Part shown: piece after piece, positions 35,885 through 45,450 of the stretch
Numbering within the stretch: the first letter of the stretch is position 1
Layout of the letters: each line of letters starts with the position of its first letter
DNA from: Cereibacter_A azotoformans
GTDB lineage: Bacteria; Pseudomonadota; Alphaproteobacteria; Rhodobacterales; Rhodobacteraceae
Length of the DNA stretch: 64,000 bases
Assembly: GCF_003050905.1 (NCBI RefSeq)
Contig: NZ_QAOT01000016.1
Reading direction: 5' to 3' (one strand)
Notes under the pieces: model-generated
Databases searched by the model: none
Told to the model about the DNA's origin: nothing
Seen by the model: the letters and a program-made list of their open reading frames with translations, nothing else
Position numbers and translations under genes: made by a program

Positions 35885-36762
35885 GCCGCGGCCTTCCGCT
35901 GTGCTTCGCCCGCGGCCGTGGCCTGCCCGAAGCTGAGCCTGCGCGTCAGACGGCCCAGCACGATCTCGGACAGGCGCGTCATGCCGAGGTAGAAGACCAG
36001 CAGCGCGAGGAAGTAATAGAGCCGCCAGTCCGGGTGCGGATAGGCGTAGAGCGAGGTCTTGGTGCCGCCCAGCTCACGCGCCCAATAGACGATGTCCTGC
36101 ACGCCGAGCAGGAACAGCAGCGGCGTGGCCTTGATGAGGATCATCCAGAGGTTCGAGAGGCCGGGCAGGGCGTAGATCCACATCTGCGGCACGAGGATGC
36201 GGCGGAAGACCTGACCCTGCGTCATGCCGTAGCTTTCGGCGGTCTCAAGCTGCGCGCGCGGCACGGCGTTCATCGCGCCGGTCAGCACGTTCGAGACGAA
36301 GGCCCCGAAGACGATCGCGAAGGTCACGACCGCCAGCCCGAAGCCGTAGATCTGGTGCCAGATCTGCGCGGCGTTGCCGGGCGGCACCTTGGCCGAGGGG
36401 CAGACGCGGAACTCCAGCCCCTGCCGCACGGGCTCGGTCCAGTCGGGGCAGCGGATCTGGTGGGTGACCCATTCGATGCCCTGGTCGAGCGCGATGACGA
36501 AGAAGAGGAAGAAGACGATGTCGGGGATGCCCCGGACCATGGCCGTGTAGGTCTTGCCCGCGACCGAGACCGGCCAGAGGTGCGACCGTGCCGCGACCGC
36601 ACCGGCAAAGCCGAAGGCCAGCGCCACCGGAGCCGTGACGGCGAGCAGCACAAGCACGGTGACGAAGGACCAGTAGAAGGCGATGTGCGACCCCGAGGTG
36701 AGGTAGCACAGGAGCCAGCTCAGGCCCTCGAGACTTTTGGGATCGGCGCAGCTTGCGAACAT
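35881..36762 (-). CDS. polar amino acid/amine ABC transporter permease (HisQ-like)
   Basis: The 293-residue permease has about five hydrophobic helices, a large periplasmic insert with three cysteines (HQIRCPDWTEP, FRVCPSAKV), and the EAA loop AVPRAQLETAESYGMTQGQV. HEQRo family. The N-terminal cysteines MFASCAD and LLCYLTSG are not part of a lipobox. It follows the binding-protein gene after 40 bases that hold a hairpin, and is coupled to the second permease. Confidence 0.9.
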   Translation of the reverse strand: MFASCADPKSLEGLSWLLCYLTSGSHIAFYWSFVTVLVLLAVTAPVALAFGFAGAVAARSHLWPVSVAGKTYTAMVRGIPDIVFFLFFVIALDQGIEWVTHQIRCPDWTEPVRQGLEFRVCPSAKVPPGNAAQIWHQIYGFGLAVVTFAIVFGAFVSNVLTGAMNAVPRAQLETAESYGMTQGQVFRRILVPQMWIYALPGLSNLWMILIKATPLLFLLGVQDIVYWARELGGTKTSLYAYPHPDWRLYYFLALLVFYLGMTRLSEIVLGRLTRRLSFGQATAAGEAQRKAAA

Positions 36763-36770
36763 GGGCGGGC

Positions 36771-36797
36771 GGAGGGCCCTCGCCGGGCCCCCCTCCT
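36771..36797 (-). terminator. intercistronic hairpin between binding protein and permease genes
   Basis: GGAGGGCCC (36771-36779) pairs with GGGCCC plus CCTCC (36785-36797, one bulged C) around TCGCC. Such hairpins between a binding-protein gene and its permeases usually protect the upstream message and reduce read-through, giving more binding protein than channel. Confidence 0.55.
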
Positions 36798-36802
36798 TTC
36801 GG

Positions 36803-37528
36803 TCAGAAGGTCTGGATCTCGTCGCCGAACCACTTGCGGATCATGGCGTTGATCGTGCCGTCGTCCTTCATGGACTGGATGGCCGCGTTGAACTTTTCCT
36901 TCAGCTCGGTGTCGGACTTGCGAACGCCCATGCCCACGCCGCCGCCCAGCGGCACGTCCTCGCCCACGAAGGTGAACTCGCCGTTCGACTCGTTGACGAA
37001 GGGCACGAGGAAGTCCTTGTCGGCGAAGACCGCGTCGGCCTCGCCGTTGCGCACCGCCGCCACGGTCTCCTCGCCGGTGGCGAACTCGAGCAGCGTCGCG
37101 CCGCTCTCGGCCACATGGCTCGCCTGGATCGTGCCGGTCTGCGCCGCCACCACGCCGCCCTCGATGTCGGCATCGGGCGAAATCGCGGCATAGGCCGAGG
37201 CCAGCGGCGGGATGTAGTTCTGGGTGAAGTCGATGACCTCTTCCCGCTCTTCGGTGATGCTCATCCCGGCCATGATCGTGTCATAGTTGCCGGACTGCAG
37301 GTTGGGGATGATGCTGTCCCACTCGTTCTTCACCCAGGTGCAGGTGAGGTTCGCGCGCTTGCACAGCTCGTCGCCCAGCTCGCGCTCGTAGCCGTCCACC
37401 TCGCCCTTGTCGTTGATGAAGTTGTAGGGAGGGTAGGCGCCCTCGGTGCCCATGCGCACGGTCTGTTGCGCGGCGGCCGTGCCCGCGGCCAGCGCCAGAA
37501 GCGCGGTGGTCAGGATCAGCTTCTTCAT
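36803..37528 (-). CDS. periplasmic amino acid/polyamine-type substrate-binding protein
   Basis: The 241-residue protein has a Sec signal peptide (MKKLILTTALLALAAGTAAA, cleavage near residue 20). A solute-binding family 3 domain follows: VRMGTEGAYPPYNFINDKGE with the signature YPPYNF, GYERELGDELCKRANL, YDTIMAGMSITEEREEVIDF and MGVRKSDTELKEKFNAAI. Family members bind polar or basic amino acids (Lys, Arg, His, ornithine) and the YPP(F/Y)NF motif is typical. Given the downstream glutamyl-amine genes, a basic amino acid or amine ligand is likely (inference). Confidence 0.9.
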   Translation of the reverse strand: MKKLILTTALLALAAGTAAAQQTVRMGTEGAYPPYNFINDKGEVDGYERELGDELCKRANLTCTWVKNEWDSIIPNLQSGNYDTIMAGMSITEEREEVIDFTQNYIPPLASAYAAISPDADIEGGVVAAQTGTIQASHVAESGATLLEFATGEETVAAVRNGEADAVFADKDFLVPFVNESNGEFTFVGEDVPLGGGVGMGVRKSDTELKEKFNAAIQSMKDDGTINAMIRKWFGDEIQTF

Positions 37529-37565
37529 CGGTCTCTCCCGGTCAGTGTTCTGTTGTTGTTGGTCG

Positions 37566-38363
37566 TCAGGCGGTGGCGGACAGGAACTGGCGCAGCCGAT
37601 CGGTCTGCGGCGCGCCGAAGAGCCGGTCGGGCGGCCCCTCTTCCTCGATCCTGCCCTGGTGGAGGAAGATCACATGGTCCGACACGTCGGAGGCCATCCG
37701 CATGTCGTGGGTCACGAGAAGCATGGTCCGGCCCTCTTCGGCCAGCGCCTTGATGACGCGCACCACCTCCTGCTCCAGCTCGGGATCGAGCGCCGAGGTG
37801 GGTTCGTCGAAGAGCAGCGCGCGGGGCTCCATGCAGAGGGCGCGGGCGATGGCGGCGCGCTGCTGCTGGCCGCCCGAAAGCTGGGCGGGGTAGGCGTCGC
37901 ACTTGTCGCCGATCCCCACCTTGGCCAGATAGCGCCGCGCGGCCTCCTCGACCTCGGCCCGCGGCCGCCCGAGCACCGTCACCGGCGCCTCCATGACGTT
38001 CTGGAGGATGGTCATGTGGGACCAGAGGTTGAACTGCTGGAACACCATCGACAGGTTGGTTCGGATGCGGATCACCTGCGCCTTGTCGGCCGGGTGGCGG
38101 GCGAGCCCCGTGCCCTTCCAGCGCACCGCCTCGCCCTCGAAGAGGATCTCGCCGTCCTGGCTGTCCTCGAGCAGGTTCGCGCAGCGCAGCAGGGTGGACT
38201 TGCCCGAGCCGGACGACCCTATGAGCGAGACCACATGGCCCTTGGGGGCCACCATGTCCACGCCCTTGAGCACCTCGAGACTGCCGTAGCTCTTGTGCAG
38301 GTTTCGGATCTCGATGACGGGAACGGGGCGCGAGGGGCCTGGGTCTCGGGTCTGGGCGGTCAC
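37566..38363 (-). CDS. ABC transporter ATP-binding protein (HisP/GlnQ-like)
   Basis: The 265-residue ATPase has Walker A GSSGSGKST, Q-loop VFQQFNLWSHMT, signature LSGGQQQRAAIARAL, Walker B ALLFDEPTSALD and the His switch LVTHDM. It belongs to the polar amino acid (HisP/GlnQ) subfamily and is first gene of the transport-catabolic cluster. GTG at 38363 is used; a TTG at 38375 would add four codons. Neither has a strong ribosome binding site. A 12-bp palindrome lies about 45 bases upstream. Confidence 0.92.
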   Translation of the reverse strand: MTAQTRDPGPSRPVPVIEIRNLHKSYGSLEVLKGVDMVAPKGHVVSLIGSSGSGKSTLLRCANLLEDSQDGEILFEGEAVRWKGTGLARHPADKAQVIRIRTNLSMVFQQFNLWSHMTILQNVMEAPVTVLGRPRAEVEEAARRYLAKVGIGDKCDAYPAQLSGGQQQRAAIARALCMEPRALLFDEPTSALDPELEQEVVRVIKALAEEGRTMLLVTHDMRMASDVSDHVIFLHQGRIEEEGPPDRLFGAPQTDRLRQFLSATA

Positions 38364-38406
38364 GACGGCTCGCAAATTGTCACTCTGGCCCGAGTAGGAC
38401 CCAAAT

Positions 38407-38418
38407 CCTTGGCCAAGG
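38407..38418. promoter_or_regulatory. perfect 12-bp palindrome upstream of the ABC/amine cluster
   Basis: CCTTGGCCAAGG (38407-38418) is its own complement and lies 44 bases before the GTG of the ATPase gene, in the only long gap at the head of the cluster. It could be an operator; no regulator gene is adjacent. Confidence 0.35.
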
Positions 38419-38438
38419 CAAGGCGGATTCGCCGCGCA

Positions 38439-38463
38439 CCCGCGGCCGACGACCGGCCGCGGG
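38439..38463 (-). terminator. hairpin downstream of the TerB-like gene
   Basis: CCCGCGGCCG (38439-38448) and CGGCCGCGGG (38454-38463) form a perfect 10-bp stem with a 5-base loop, 48 bases beyond the TerB-like stop. There is no T run on the minus strand. Confidence 0.5.
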
Positions 38464-38510
38464 CCCTGCTGCCTCGTCGGAAGGCAACGGCCCGCACGGT
38501 CTTCGGCCGT

Positions 38511-38948
38511 TCAGTCGCGTTCGGCCCGCTGGCGGGCGATGGCGCTTTCCTGGTCGGTCAGGCCGAGCAGGTTCGCCACCAGCCGAAGCACCTGATCCTC
38601 GCCGTCGTCGCGCTCGCCATCGGCCAGCGCCACCGTCCAGAGCGCCTGCATCAGCGAGAAGCGATCCTCGACCGGCACGGCTTCCTTGAGGGCGCGGGTG
38701 AAGCGCACCGTATCGGGCGCCTCGGCCTCGAGCGCCTCGGCCTCGCGTCGGATCCGGGTGGCTTCCTCGGGCGTGATTCCGCGCCGGCCGGAGAGCACCC
38801 GGTCGATGCGGGTGATCTCTGCCTCGTCGTAATGGCCGTCGGCGCGGGCCACGCGCACCAGAAGCGCCGCCAGTGCAAGGTCGGCGTCGGGCTCGGGCAG
38901 ACGATCGGGGGCGGGCGCCGTCAGGCGGCGGAGAAGGCTATCGAACAT
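38511..38948 (-). CDS. TerB-domain protein
   Basis: The 145-residue helical protein matches the TerB-like (PF05099) pattern: LALAALLVRVARADGHYDEA with its acidic metal-binding ADG, EITRIDRVLSGRRGI, FSLMQALWTVALADGERDDG and LRLVANLLGLTDQESAIARQ. These proteins occur in tellurite-resistance loci but also alone, and their activity is not settled. No other ter gene is here, so a tellurite role is not implied. The ATG at 38948 (MFDSLLRRL) is the natural start; no good ribosome binding site is visible. It lies close after rlmJ, which it follows on the same strand. Confidence 0.82.
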   Translation of the reverse strand: MFDSLLRRLTAPAPDRLPEPDADLALAALLVRVARADGHYDEAEITRIDRVLSGRRGITPEEATRIRREAEALEAEAPDTVRFTRALKEAVPVEDRFSLMQALWTVALADGERDDGEDQVLRLVANLLGLTDQESAIARQRAERD

Positions 38949-39015
38949 GGGACAGGATATAGAGCGGCCCCCGGCGGCTGCCAAGCGCCCGGACATCACG
39001 TCGCGCGCGGAGTGC

Positions 39016-39789
39016 TCATCCGGCGAAGAGCGCGGTCAGGCGCGCGGCCTCATCGTCCGTTCCCCAGGGAGGGTTCACCACGAACATCCCCGACCCCACC
39101 AGACCGTGCCCGTCGCGCGCGGGGGGGAAGCGGACCTCATGCGCCAGGGCCTCCGGGAACTGCGCCCGCAGCGCCTCGACCATCGGACGGTGCAGGCCCG
39201 CGGGCAGGATCGGATACCACAGCGCCAGCGTCCCCACATTCCATTTCCGCGCGATGGCGGCCATGTGCCTGGGGATCGCCGCATAGTCGGCCTTCACCTC
39301 GAAGCTCGGGTCGATCAGCATCAGGCCCCGGCGCGGCACGGGCGGCGTCAGCGCCAGCGCGGCGCGGAAGCCGTCTTCCTGCCGCAGATGCGCCCCCCAG
39401 GGCTCCATGACCCGCGCGAGCGCCCGGTATTCCTGCGGATGCAGCTCGGCCAGATGCATCACGTCACCGTCGCGCAGGAACCCCGCAGCCAGCAGGGGCG
39501 AGCCGGGATAGGCCGCGGGCCCGAAGAGCGCGCGCTCTTCGCGCAGCCGCCGCCGATAGGGATGGTCCTCGGGCAGCCGCCGCTCCAGCACCACGACGCC
39601 CTGCGCCGCCTCGCCGGTCTTGACCGCCTCGGCCGAGGACAGATCGTAGAGCCCCCGCCCCGCGTGGGTCTCGATGTAGGTGAGCGGCTTGTCCTTCTTC
39701 ACCATGTAGTCGAGCATCGCACACAGGAGGGCGTGCTTGTGCACGTCGGCGAGGTTCCCCGCGTGGAAGATGTGCTGATAGGAGAGCAT
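39016..39789 (-). CDS. rlmJ: 23S rRNA (adenine-2030 N6)-methyltransferase RlmJ
   Basis: It methylates A2030 of 23S rRNA. The 257-residue protein begins with the family signature MLSYQHIFHAGNLADVHKH and has LTYIETHAGRGLYDL, GSPLLA, the motif IV segment LMLIDPSFEVKADY and the closing FVVNPPWG. The usual DPPY/F catalytic motif reads DPSF here, a conservative change. GGAGG precedes the ATG at 39789 by seven bases; the longer open frame is an arginine-rich shadow. Confidence 0.9.
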   Translation of the reverse strand: MLSYQHIFHAGNLADVHKHALLCAMLDYMVKKDKPLTYIETHAGRGLYDLSSAEAVKTGEAAQGVVVLERRLPEDHPYRRRLREERALFGPAAYPGSPLLAAGFLRDGDVMHLAELHPQEYRALARVMEPWGAHLRQEDGFRAALALTPPVPRRGLMLIDPSFEVKADYAAIPRHMAAIARKWNVGTLALWYPILPAGLHRPMVEALRAQFPEALAHEVRFPPARDGHGLVGSGMFVVNPPWGTDDEAARLTALFAG

Positions 39790-39917
39790 CAGGGCCGCCT
39801 CCGTCCGCGCGCGTCCGGGGCGCCGGGTCGCGACGGTGCGTGGCCGGGATCGGGCCGATGCCGGGAGTGCTGAGGGTTCATGCGATCTCCTGACGGGGCA
39901 GGCCTTATGTCGTCGCG

Positions 39918-39940
39918 CGGCCGCCCCTTCGGGACGGCCG
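39918..39940 (-). terminator. hairpin after pyrG
   Basis: CGGCCG (39918-39923) pairs with CGGCCG (39935-39940), with an inner partly paired CCCC-TTC-GGGA. It is 10 bases beyond the pyrG stop. There is no T tract. Confidence 0.4.
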
Positions 39941-39950
39941 GCGGGCAATC

Positions 39951-41594
<1,644 letters not shown>

Positions 41595-41699
41595 GCGGTG
41601 GGATCTCCCGTGACTGTCGGTTCAAGGTAGTGCGATCGGCTTGCCCGAATCCCACCATCACGGGAGTCGGGATATAGCGCATCCGCAAAGAGTTCGCAA

Positions 41700-41726
41700 C
41701 TGACGACAGCTAGATGCTGTCGTCAG
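41700..41726 (-). terminator. perfect 11-bp hairpin between secG and pyrG
   Basis: CTGACGACAGC (41700-41710) and GCTGTCGTCAG (41716-41726) enclose TAGAT. It lies 30 bases beyond secG and upstream of pyrG. On the minus strand it is followed by TTGCG, only a weak T stretch, so partial termination or an operator are both possible. Confidence 0.55.
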
Positions 41727-41756
41727 AAAGGCAAAGGCCTCAAAGGATTGTGGGGC

Positions 41757-42359
41757 TCAGTTGGCCGTCGTCGGAGCGGGCGCGACAGGGGCGTCCGGTT
41801 CCTCGGCCGGAGCGGCCTCGGGCGCGCTGGCTTCGGGCTGGGCGGCCTCCGGCTCGGTCGTCTCCGGGGCGCTCGCCTCCGGTGCAGCCGGTTCCGCGTC
41901 AGGCGTCTGCGCCGCCTCGGGGGCCGGCGTCTCAGGAACGGGCGCTTCGGCCGGAGCCGGAGCTTCCACCGCCGGAGCTTCCACCGCCGGGGCCGCCGGC
42001 TCGTCGGCGCGCGGCGGCGCTAGCGGGGCGTTGGTCGGTGCCGGGGGCAGCAGGTCACCGCCGAGCGGCGCCTCGGGCGTTGCCGGGGCCTGCTGGCGCG
42101 TGGTGCCGCCGAACTGGTCGATCACCGAGGATCCATGCGAGTTCTGCGCGGCAAAGATCGTCAAAGCGATCGAGGTGCCGATGAAGGCCACCGCAAAGAC
42201 CCAGGTCAGGCGCGTCATGGCGTTTGCCGCCTGACGGCCGGTCATGGCGCCGCCGCCGCCGCCCATGCCGAGCCCGCCACCCTCCGAGCGCTGCAGCAGC
42301 ACCACGCCGATGAGCAGAAGCGCGAGGATCAGATGGACGATGAGAACGACGTTTTGCAT
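41757..42359 (-). CDS. secG: preprotein translocase subunit SecG with long Ala/Pro/Glu tail
   Basis: SecG assists SecYE-mediated export. The first 85 residues are a normal SecG: TM1 (VVLIVHLILALLLIGVVLLQ), the loop RSEGGGLGMGGGG, and TM2 (LTWVFAVAFIGTSIALTIFA). After that comes a tail of about 115 residues made almost only of Ala, Pro, Glu and Thr, with repeats such as VEAPAVEAPAPAEAPVPE and EASAPE, ending PTTAN. Typical SecG is 75-130 residues, so this tail is unusual and should be disordered. The ATG at 42359 is the only sensible start. Confidence 0.9.
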   Translation of the reverse strand: MQNVVLIVHLILALLLIGVVLLQRSEGGGLGMGGGGGAMTGRQAANAMTRLTWVFAVAFIGTSIALTIFAAQNSHGSSVIDQFGGTTRQQAPATPEAPLGGDLLPPAPTNAPLAPPRADEPAAPAVEAPAVEAPAPAEAPVPETPAPEAAQTPDAEPAAPEASAPETTEPEAAQPEASAPEAAPAEEPDAPVAPAPTTAN

Positions 42360-42614
42360 GCGGAGGGGGCCTTCAGATGCTGACGCGCCTATCTAGGCCC
42401 ATGCGTCCGTCGCCGCAAGCCCTTCAAGGCCGCAGGTCCGGGTGCCGCGGGCCTCGCGCCGCGGGTGCCGGTCCCGGCCCCGCCGGCCAGGGCCCCGCCG
42501 GCCATGGCCCGGCCGCCGATTGCGGCCGTCCGTCCGTCGGGCGAATTTGCGGTTCCGTCCCGCTCGGGGGAGAGATATAGAGCGCGGGTCTTTTTTCATC
42601 AGCAAGGAACGGAC

Positions 42615-43907
42615 ATGGCCAACGTCGTCGTCGTGGGCGCCCAGTGGGGCGACGAGGGGAAGGGCAAGATCGTGGACTGGCTCTCGGAGCGGGCCGACGT
42701 GATCGCGCGCTTCCAGGGCGGGCACAATGCGGGCCACACGCTGGTGATCGACGGCAAGGTCTACAAGCTGTCGCTGCTGCCCTCGGGGATCGTGCGGCCG
42801 GGCAAGCTCTCGGTGATCGGCAATGGCGTCGTGCTCGATCCGTGGCATCTCGTCGGAGAGATTGCGAAGCTGCGCGGTGAAGGCGTCGAGATCACGCCCG
42901 ACAATCTGATGATCGCCGAGAACGCCGTGCTGATCCTGCCGCTGCACGGCGAACTGGACCGGGCGCGCGAGTCGCACAATGCGGTGGCCAAGATCGGCAC
43001 CACCGGCCGCGGCATCGGCCCGGCCTACGAGGACAAGGTGGGTCGCCGGGCGATCCGCGTGGCCGACCTCGCCGACGAGGCGACGCTTGCGCTCCGGGTG
43101 GACCGGCTGATGGTGCACCACGACGCGCTGCGCCGCGGCCTCGGGATCGAGCCCATCGACCGCGAGGCCCTGCTGGCGCAGCTGCGCGAGATCGCGCCGC
43201 AGGTGCTGCCCTACGCGAAGCCGGTGTGGAAGGTGATGAACGAGATGCGCAAGGCCGGAAAGCGCATCCTCTTCGAGGGGGCGCAGGGCGCGCTGCTCGA
43301 CATCGACTTCGGCACCTATCCCTTCGTCACCTCCTCGAACGTGATCGCGGGGCAGGCCGCCACCGGCACGGGCATCGGGCCGGGCGCCATCGGCTTCGTG
43401 CTCGGCATCGTCAAGGCCTACACCACCCGCGTGGGCGAGGGCCCGTTCCCGGCGGAACTGAAGGACGCCGACGGCGAGCGTCTGGGCGAGCGTGGGCGCG
43501 AATTCGGCACCGTGACGGGGCGCAAGCGCCGCTGCGGCTGGTTCGACGCGGTCCTCGTGCGCCAGACCTGCGCCACCTCCGGCGTCTCGGGCATCGCGCT
43601 GACCAAGCTCGACGTGCTCGATGGATTCGAGACGCTGAAGATCTGCGTGGGCTACGACCTCGACGGCGAGCGGCTCGACCACCTGCCGATCGCCGCCGAC
43701 CAGCAGGCGCGCTGCACCCCGATCTATGAAGAACTCGAAGGCTGGTCCGAAAGCACCGCCGGGGCACGCAGCTGGGCGGACCTTCCGGGCGCCGCGGTGA
43801 AATACGTCCGCCGGATCGAGGAACTGATCCAGTGCCCGGTGGCGCTGCTCTCCACCTCGCCCGAGCGCGACGACACGATCCTCGTCACCGACCCGTTCGA
43901 GGACTGA
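42615..43907 (+). CDS. purA: adenylosuccinate synthetase
   Basis: It joins IMP and aspartate with GTP to adenylosuccinate, the first AMP-specific step. The 430-residue protein has the P-loop GAQWGDEGKGKIVD at residues 8-21, FQGGHNAGHTLVIDGK, the IMP-binding KIGTTGRGIGPAYEDK, GAQGALLDIDFGTYPFVTSS and TGRKRRCGWFD. The length is standard. The ATG at 42615 has AAGGA eight bases upstream. It is divergent from secG across a 255-base GC-rich region that includes two copies of GGCCCCGCCGGCCA (42476 and 42491). Confidence 0.96.
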   Translation: MANVVVVGAQWGDEGKGKIVDWLSERADVIARFQGGHNAGHTLVIDGKVYKLSLLPSGIVRPGKLSVIGNGVVLDPWHLVGEIAKLRGEGVEITPDNLMIAENAVLILPLHGELDRARESHNAVAKIGTTGRGIGPAYEDKVGRRAIRVADLADEATLALRVDRLMVHHDALRRGLGIEPIDREALLAQLREIAPQVLPYAKPVWKVMNEMRKAGKRILFEGAQGALLDIDFGTYPFVTSSNVIAGQAATGTGIGPGAIGFVLGIVKAYTTRVGEGPFPAELKDADGERLGERGREFGTVTGRKRRCGWFDAVLVRQTCATSGVSGIALTKLDVLDGFETLKICVGYDLDGERLDHLPIAADQQARCTPIYEELEGWSESTAGARSWADLPGAAVKYVRRIEELIQCPVALLSTSPERDDTILVTDPFED

Positions 43908-43916
43908 GACATCCGG

Positions 43917-43938
43917 GGCCGCCCCCGCCGGGGCGGCC
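43917..43938 (+). terminator. hairpin after purA
   Basis: GGCCGCCCC (43917-43925) and GGGGCGGCC (43930-43938) form a 9-bp stem with loop CGCC, followed by TCCCTT. It is nine bases beyond the purA stop. Confidence 0.55.
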
Positions 43939-43959
43939 TCCCTTGCCGCAGGAGGTTCC

Positions 43960-44205
43960 ATGGCCCTGAGCTACAAGACACGTCGCCGCCTGTCGCTGCT
44001 TGTCCTCGTCGTGGGGATGCCGCTCTATATCGTGGCGGCGGTGACGCTGGTCGGCCTCTTCGACCGGCCGCCCTTCTGGCTCGAACTCGTCATCTATGTG
44101 GCGCTGGGTGTCGTCTGGATTCTGCCCCTGAAGCCGATCTTCATCGGCGTCGGGCAGGCCGACCCCGACGCGAAGACGCCCGAGGACGACGGCAACTCCC
44201 GCTAG
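43960..44205 (+). CDS. DUF2842-family small membrane protein
   Basis: An 81-residue protein with two membrane segments (about residues 11-33 and 40-60), KTRRRLSLLVLVVGMPLYIV and FWLELVIYVALGVVWILPLK, then a short acidic tail. The arrangement and PLKPIF.GVG.ADP ending match DUF2842, a family of unknown function common in alphaproteobacteria and often next to purA. GGAGG precedes the ATG by six bases. Weak read-through from purA past the hairpin could express it. Confidence 0.82.
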   Translation: MALSYKTRRRLSLLVLVVGMPLYIVAAVTLVGLFDRPPFWLELVIYVALGVVWILPLKPIFIGVGQADPDAKTPEDDGNSR

Positions 44206-44246
44206 TCCGGGCCTGTGCGGCCCGTCACCCCGGCGCCGCCCCTGCC

Positions 44247-44286
44247 TTTCATTCTGGCCCAAATATCCCCGCCGGAGGCTCCGACG
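44247..44286 (-). repeat. dispersed palindromic repeat, copy 4 (degenerate stem)
   Basis: Read on the minus strand: GTCGGAGCCTCCGGCGGGGATATTTGGGCC followed by AGAATGAA. The GGATATTTGGGCCAGAATGAA half is identical to copy 1, while the G/C stem is replaced by CGGAGCCTCCG. It lies between the DUF2842 gene and the 375-residue hypothetical gene, whose ends converge here. Confidence 0.7.
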
Positions 44287-44322
44287 GCCGATCCGGGCGC
44301 CGCTCCGTCCGGTCTGGACCGC

Positions 44323-45450
44323 CTAATGTCCCCGCCTTCGGGCCGCACTCCCGCCCGGCTCGGGCAGGTCTTCGGAAAGGGGCGCCGGATCCTCCAGCGG
44401 TGACCCTGCGCGCGCGGGCCGGGCGGGGTCGATCCTCTGCTCCAGGCCCAGCAGCAGCGGCGTGGACAGGTCCGACGGCCGGACCACCCGCGCAAGATCG
44501 TCGCGATAGGCGTCCATCCGGGCCTCTCCACCGGCGGGCAATCCTCCGGCCATCCGGTCAGCCACGGTGGCCGCCACGGCCGCCTTGAGATGGGACAGCG
44601 CCGAGATCCGTCGCCGGCTTTCGGGCGCCCGCATCTCGTTCGTGGTCTTGTCGAGGATCCGCTCGACCGCATCCTCGCCGGTTGCCTCGGCAAGCTGACG
44701 GCCGGCGGCGCATGGCGTCCGCTGATGGGCGAGATCCGTCCCGATCCGGGACAGTTCCTGCAGCAGGAGCGGATCGGGCGCCGCGCGGGGCCTGGCGACG
44801 CGGGCGCGGGCCCGTTCGAGGTTCCGGGCCCGCTCCTCGGCTTCCTCGCGCTCCTGCAGGGCTCGGGTCTCGGCCACGAGCGTGCGGATCGCCGTGTCAT
44901 CGGCCTCGGCGGCCGGCGGGCCGGGCGGGCAGGGATGCTCGAGGCGAAGGGGAGGGGGGCTGTCCGGTGCGGTAGGTCCGACCGGATCGTCCGGCGCTAG
45001 GGGGCGCGCAAGCCGCCGGGCCTCGACCTCGGGGACCGGGGCAGGGCCCATGTCAGACGGCTGCGAATCCGGTGCGTCGGGCCGATGCATGGATCGCGCA
45101 GGTTCGTGCCGCGACCCGGCCGCAGCGGGGGGCGTGCGGGGCTGGAGACGGCGCGCCTCTTCCATGGCCGACCGCAGGCGGCTGAGGCGGGCTGCCAGAC
45201 TTGCGTCCTCCGCCGGCGCCGGGCGGAGGACGAGCCCTTCCGCCGTGACCTCGACGTCGATGCCCCGCGCGCCGTCCTTCTGGAACAGGCGACGCAACTC
45301 CGTCAGGTCGCACCCCGCAAGGCCGGTGGCGGCGAGATCGCGGAGAGGATCCGCCACCTCCTTCAGCAGGCTGAAGGGGTCGTCGAATCCCTCGAGCCTG
45401 CAGCAGAAACCGCCGCAGGTCACTGTGAGGATCTTCGTTTCGCCGGTCAT
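44323..45450 (-). CDS. hypothetical protein with EGFDD-type N-terminus and charged coiled-coil region
   Basis: The 375-residue product begins with KILTVTCGGFCCRLEGFDDP and FSLLKEVADPLRDLAA. This resembles the N-terminus of a Rhodobacterales family often annotated only as hypothetical or CheA-like (K.LTVSYG.F.C.LEGFDD). The middle is proline- and arginine-rich, residues about 195-225 form a Glu/Arg helical stretch (EREEAEERARNLERARARVA), and the C-terminal third is helical. No histidine kinase or other catalytic motif is present. The ATG at 45450 was chosen for the conserved start; the frame extends to 45567. Function unknown; its neighbours give no clue. Confidence 0.65.
   Translation of the reverse strand: MTGETKILTVTCGGFCCRLEGFDDPFSLLKEVADPLRDLAATGLAGCDLTELRRLFQKDGARGIDVEVTAEGLVLRPAPAEDASLAARLSRLRSAMEEARRLQPRTPPAAAGSRHEPARSMHRPDAPDSQPSDMGPAPVPEVEARRLARPLAPDDPVGPTAPDSPPPLRLEHPCPPGPPAAEADDTAIRTLVAETRALQEREEAEERARNLERARARVARPRAAPDPLLLQELSRIGTDLAHQRTPCAAGRQLAEATGEDAVERILDKTTNEMRAPESRRRISALSHLKAAVAATVADRMAGGLPAGGEARMDAYRDDLARVVRPSDLSTPLLLGLEQRIDPARPARAGSPLEDPAPLSEDLPEPGGSAARRRGH

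Noticed and set aside
38511..38948. Tellurite resistance determinant
   Set aside because: A lone TerB domain without other ter genes does not support this function.
42476..42504. Tandem copy of GGCCCCGCCGGCCA upstream of purA
   Set aside because: Two GC-only copies with 15-base period in a very GC-rich leader; not distinguishable from compositional bias.
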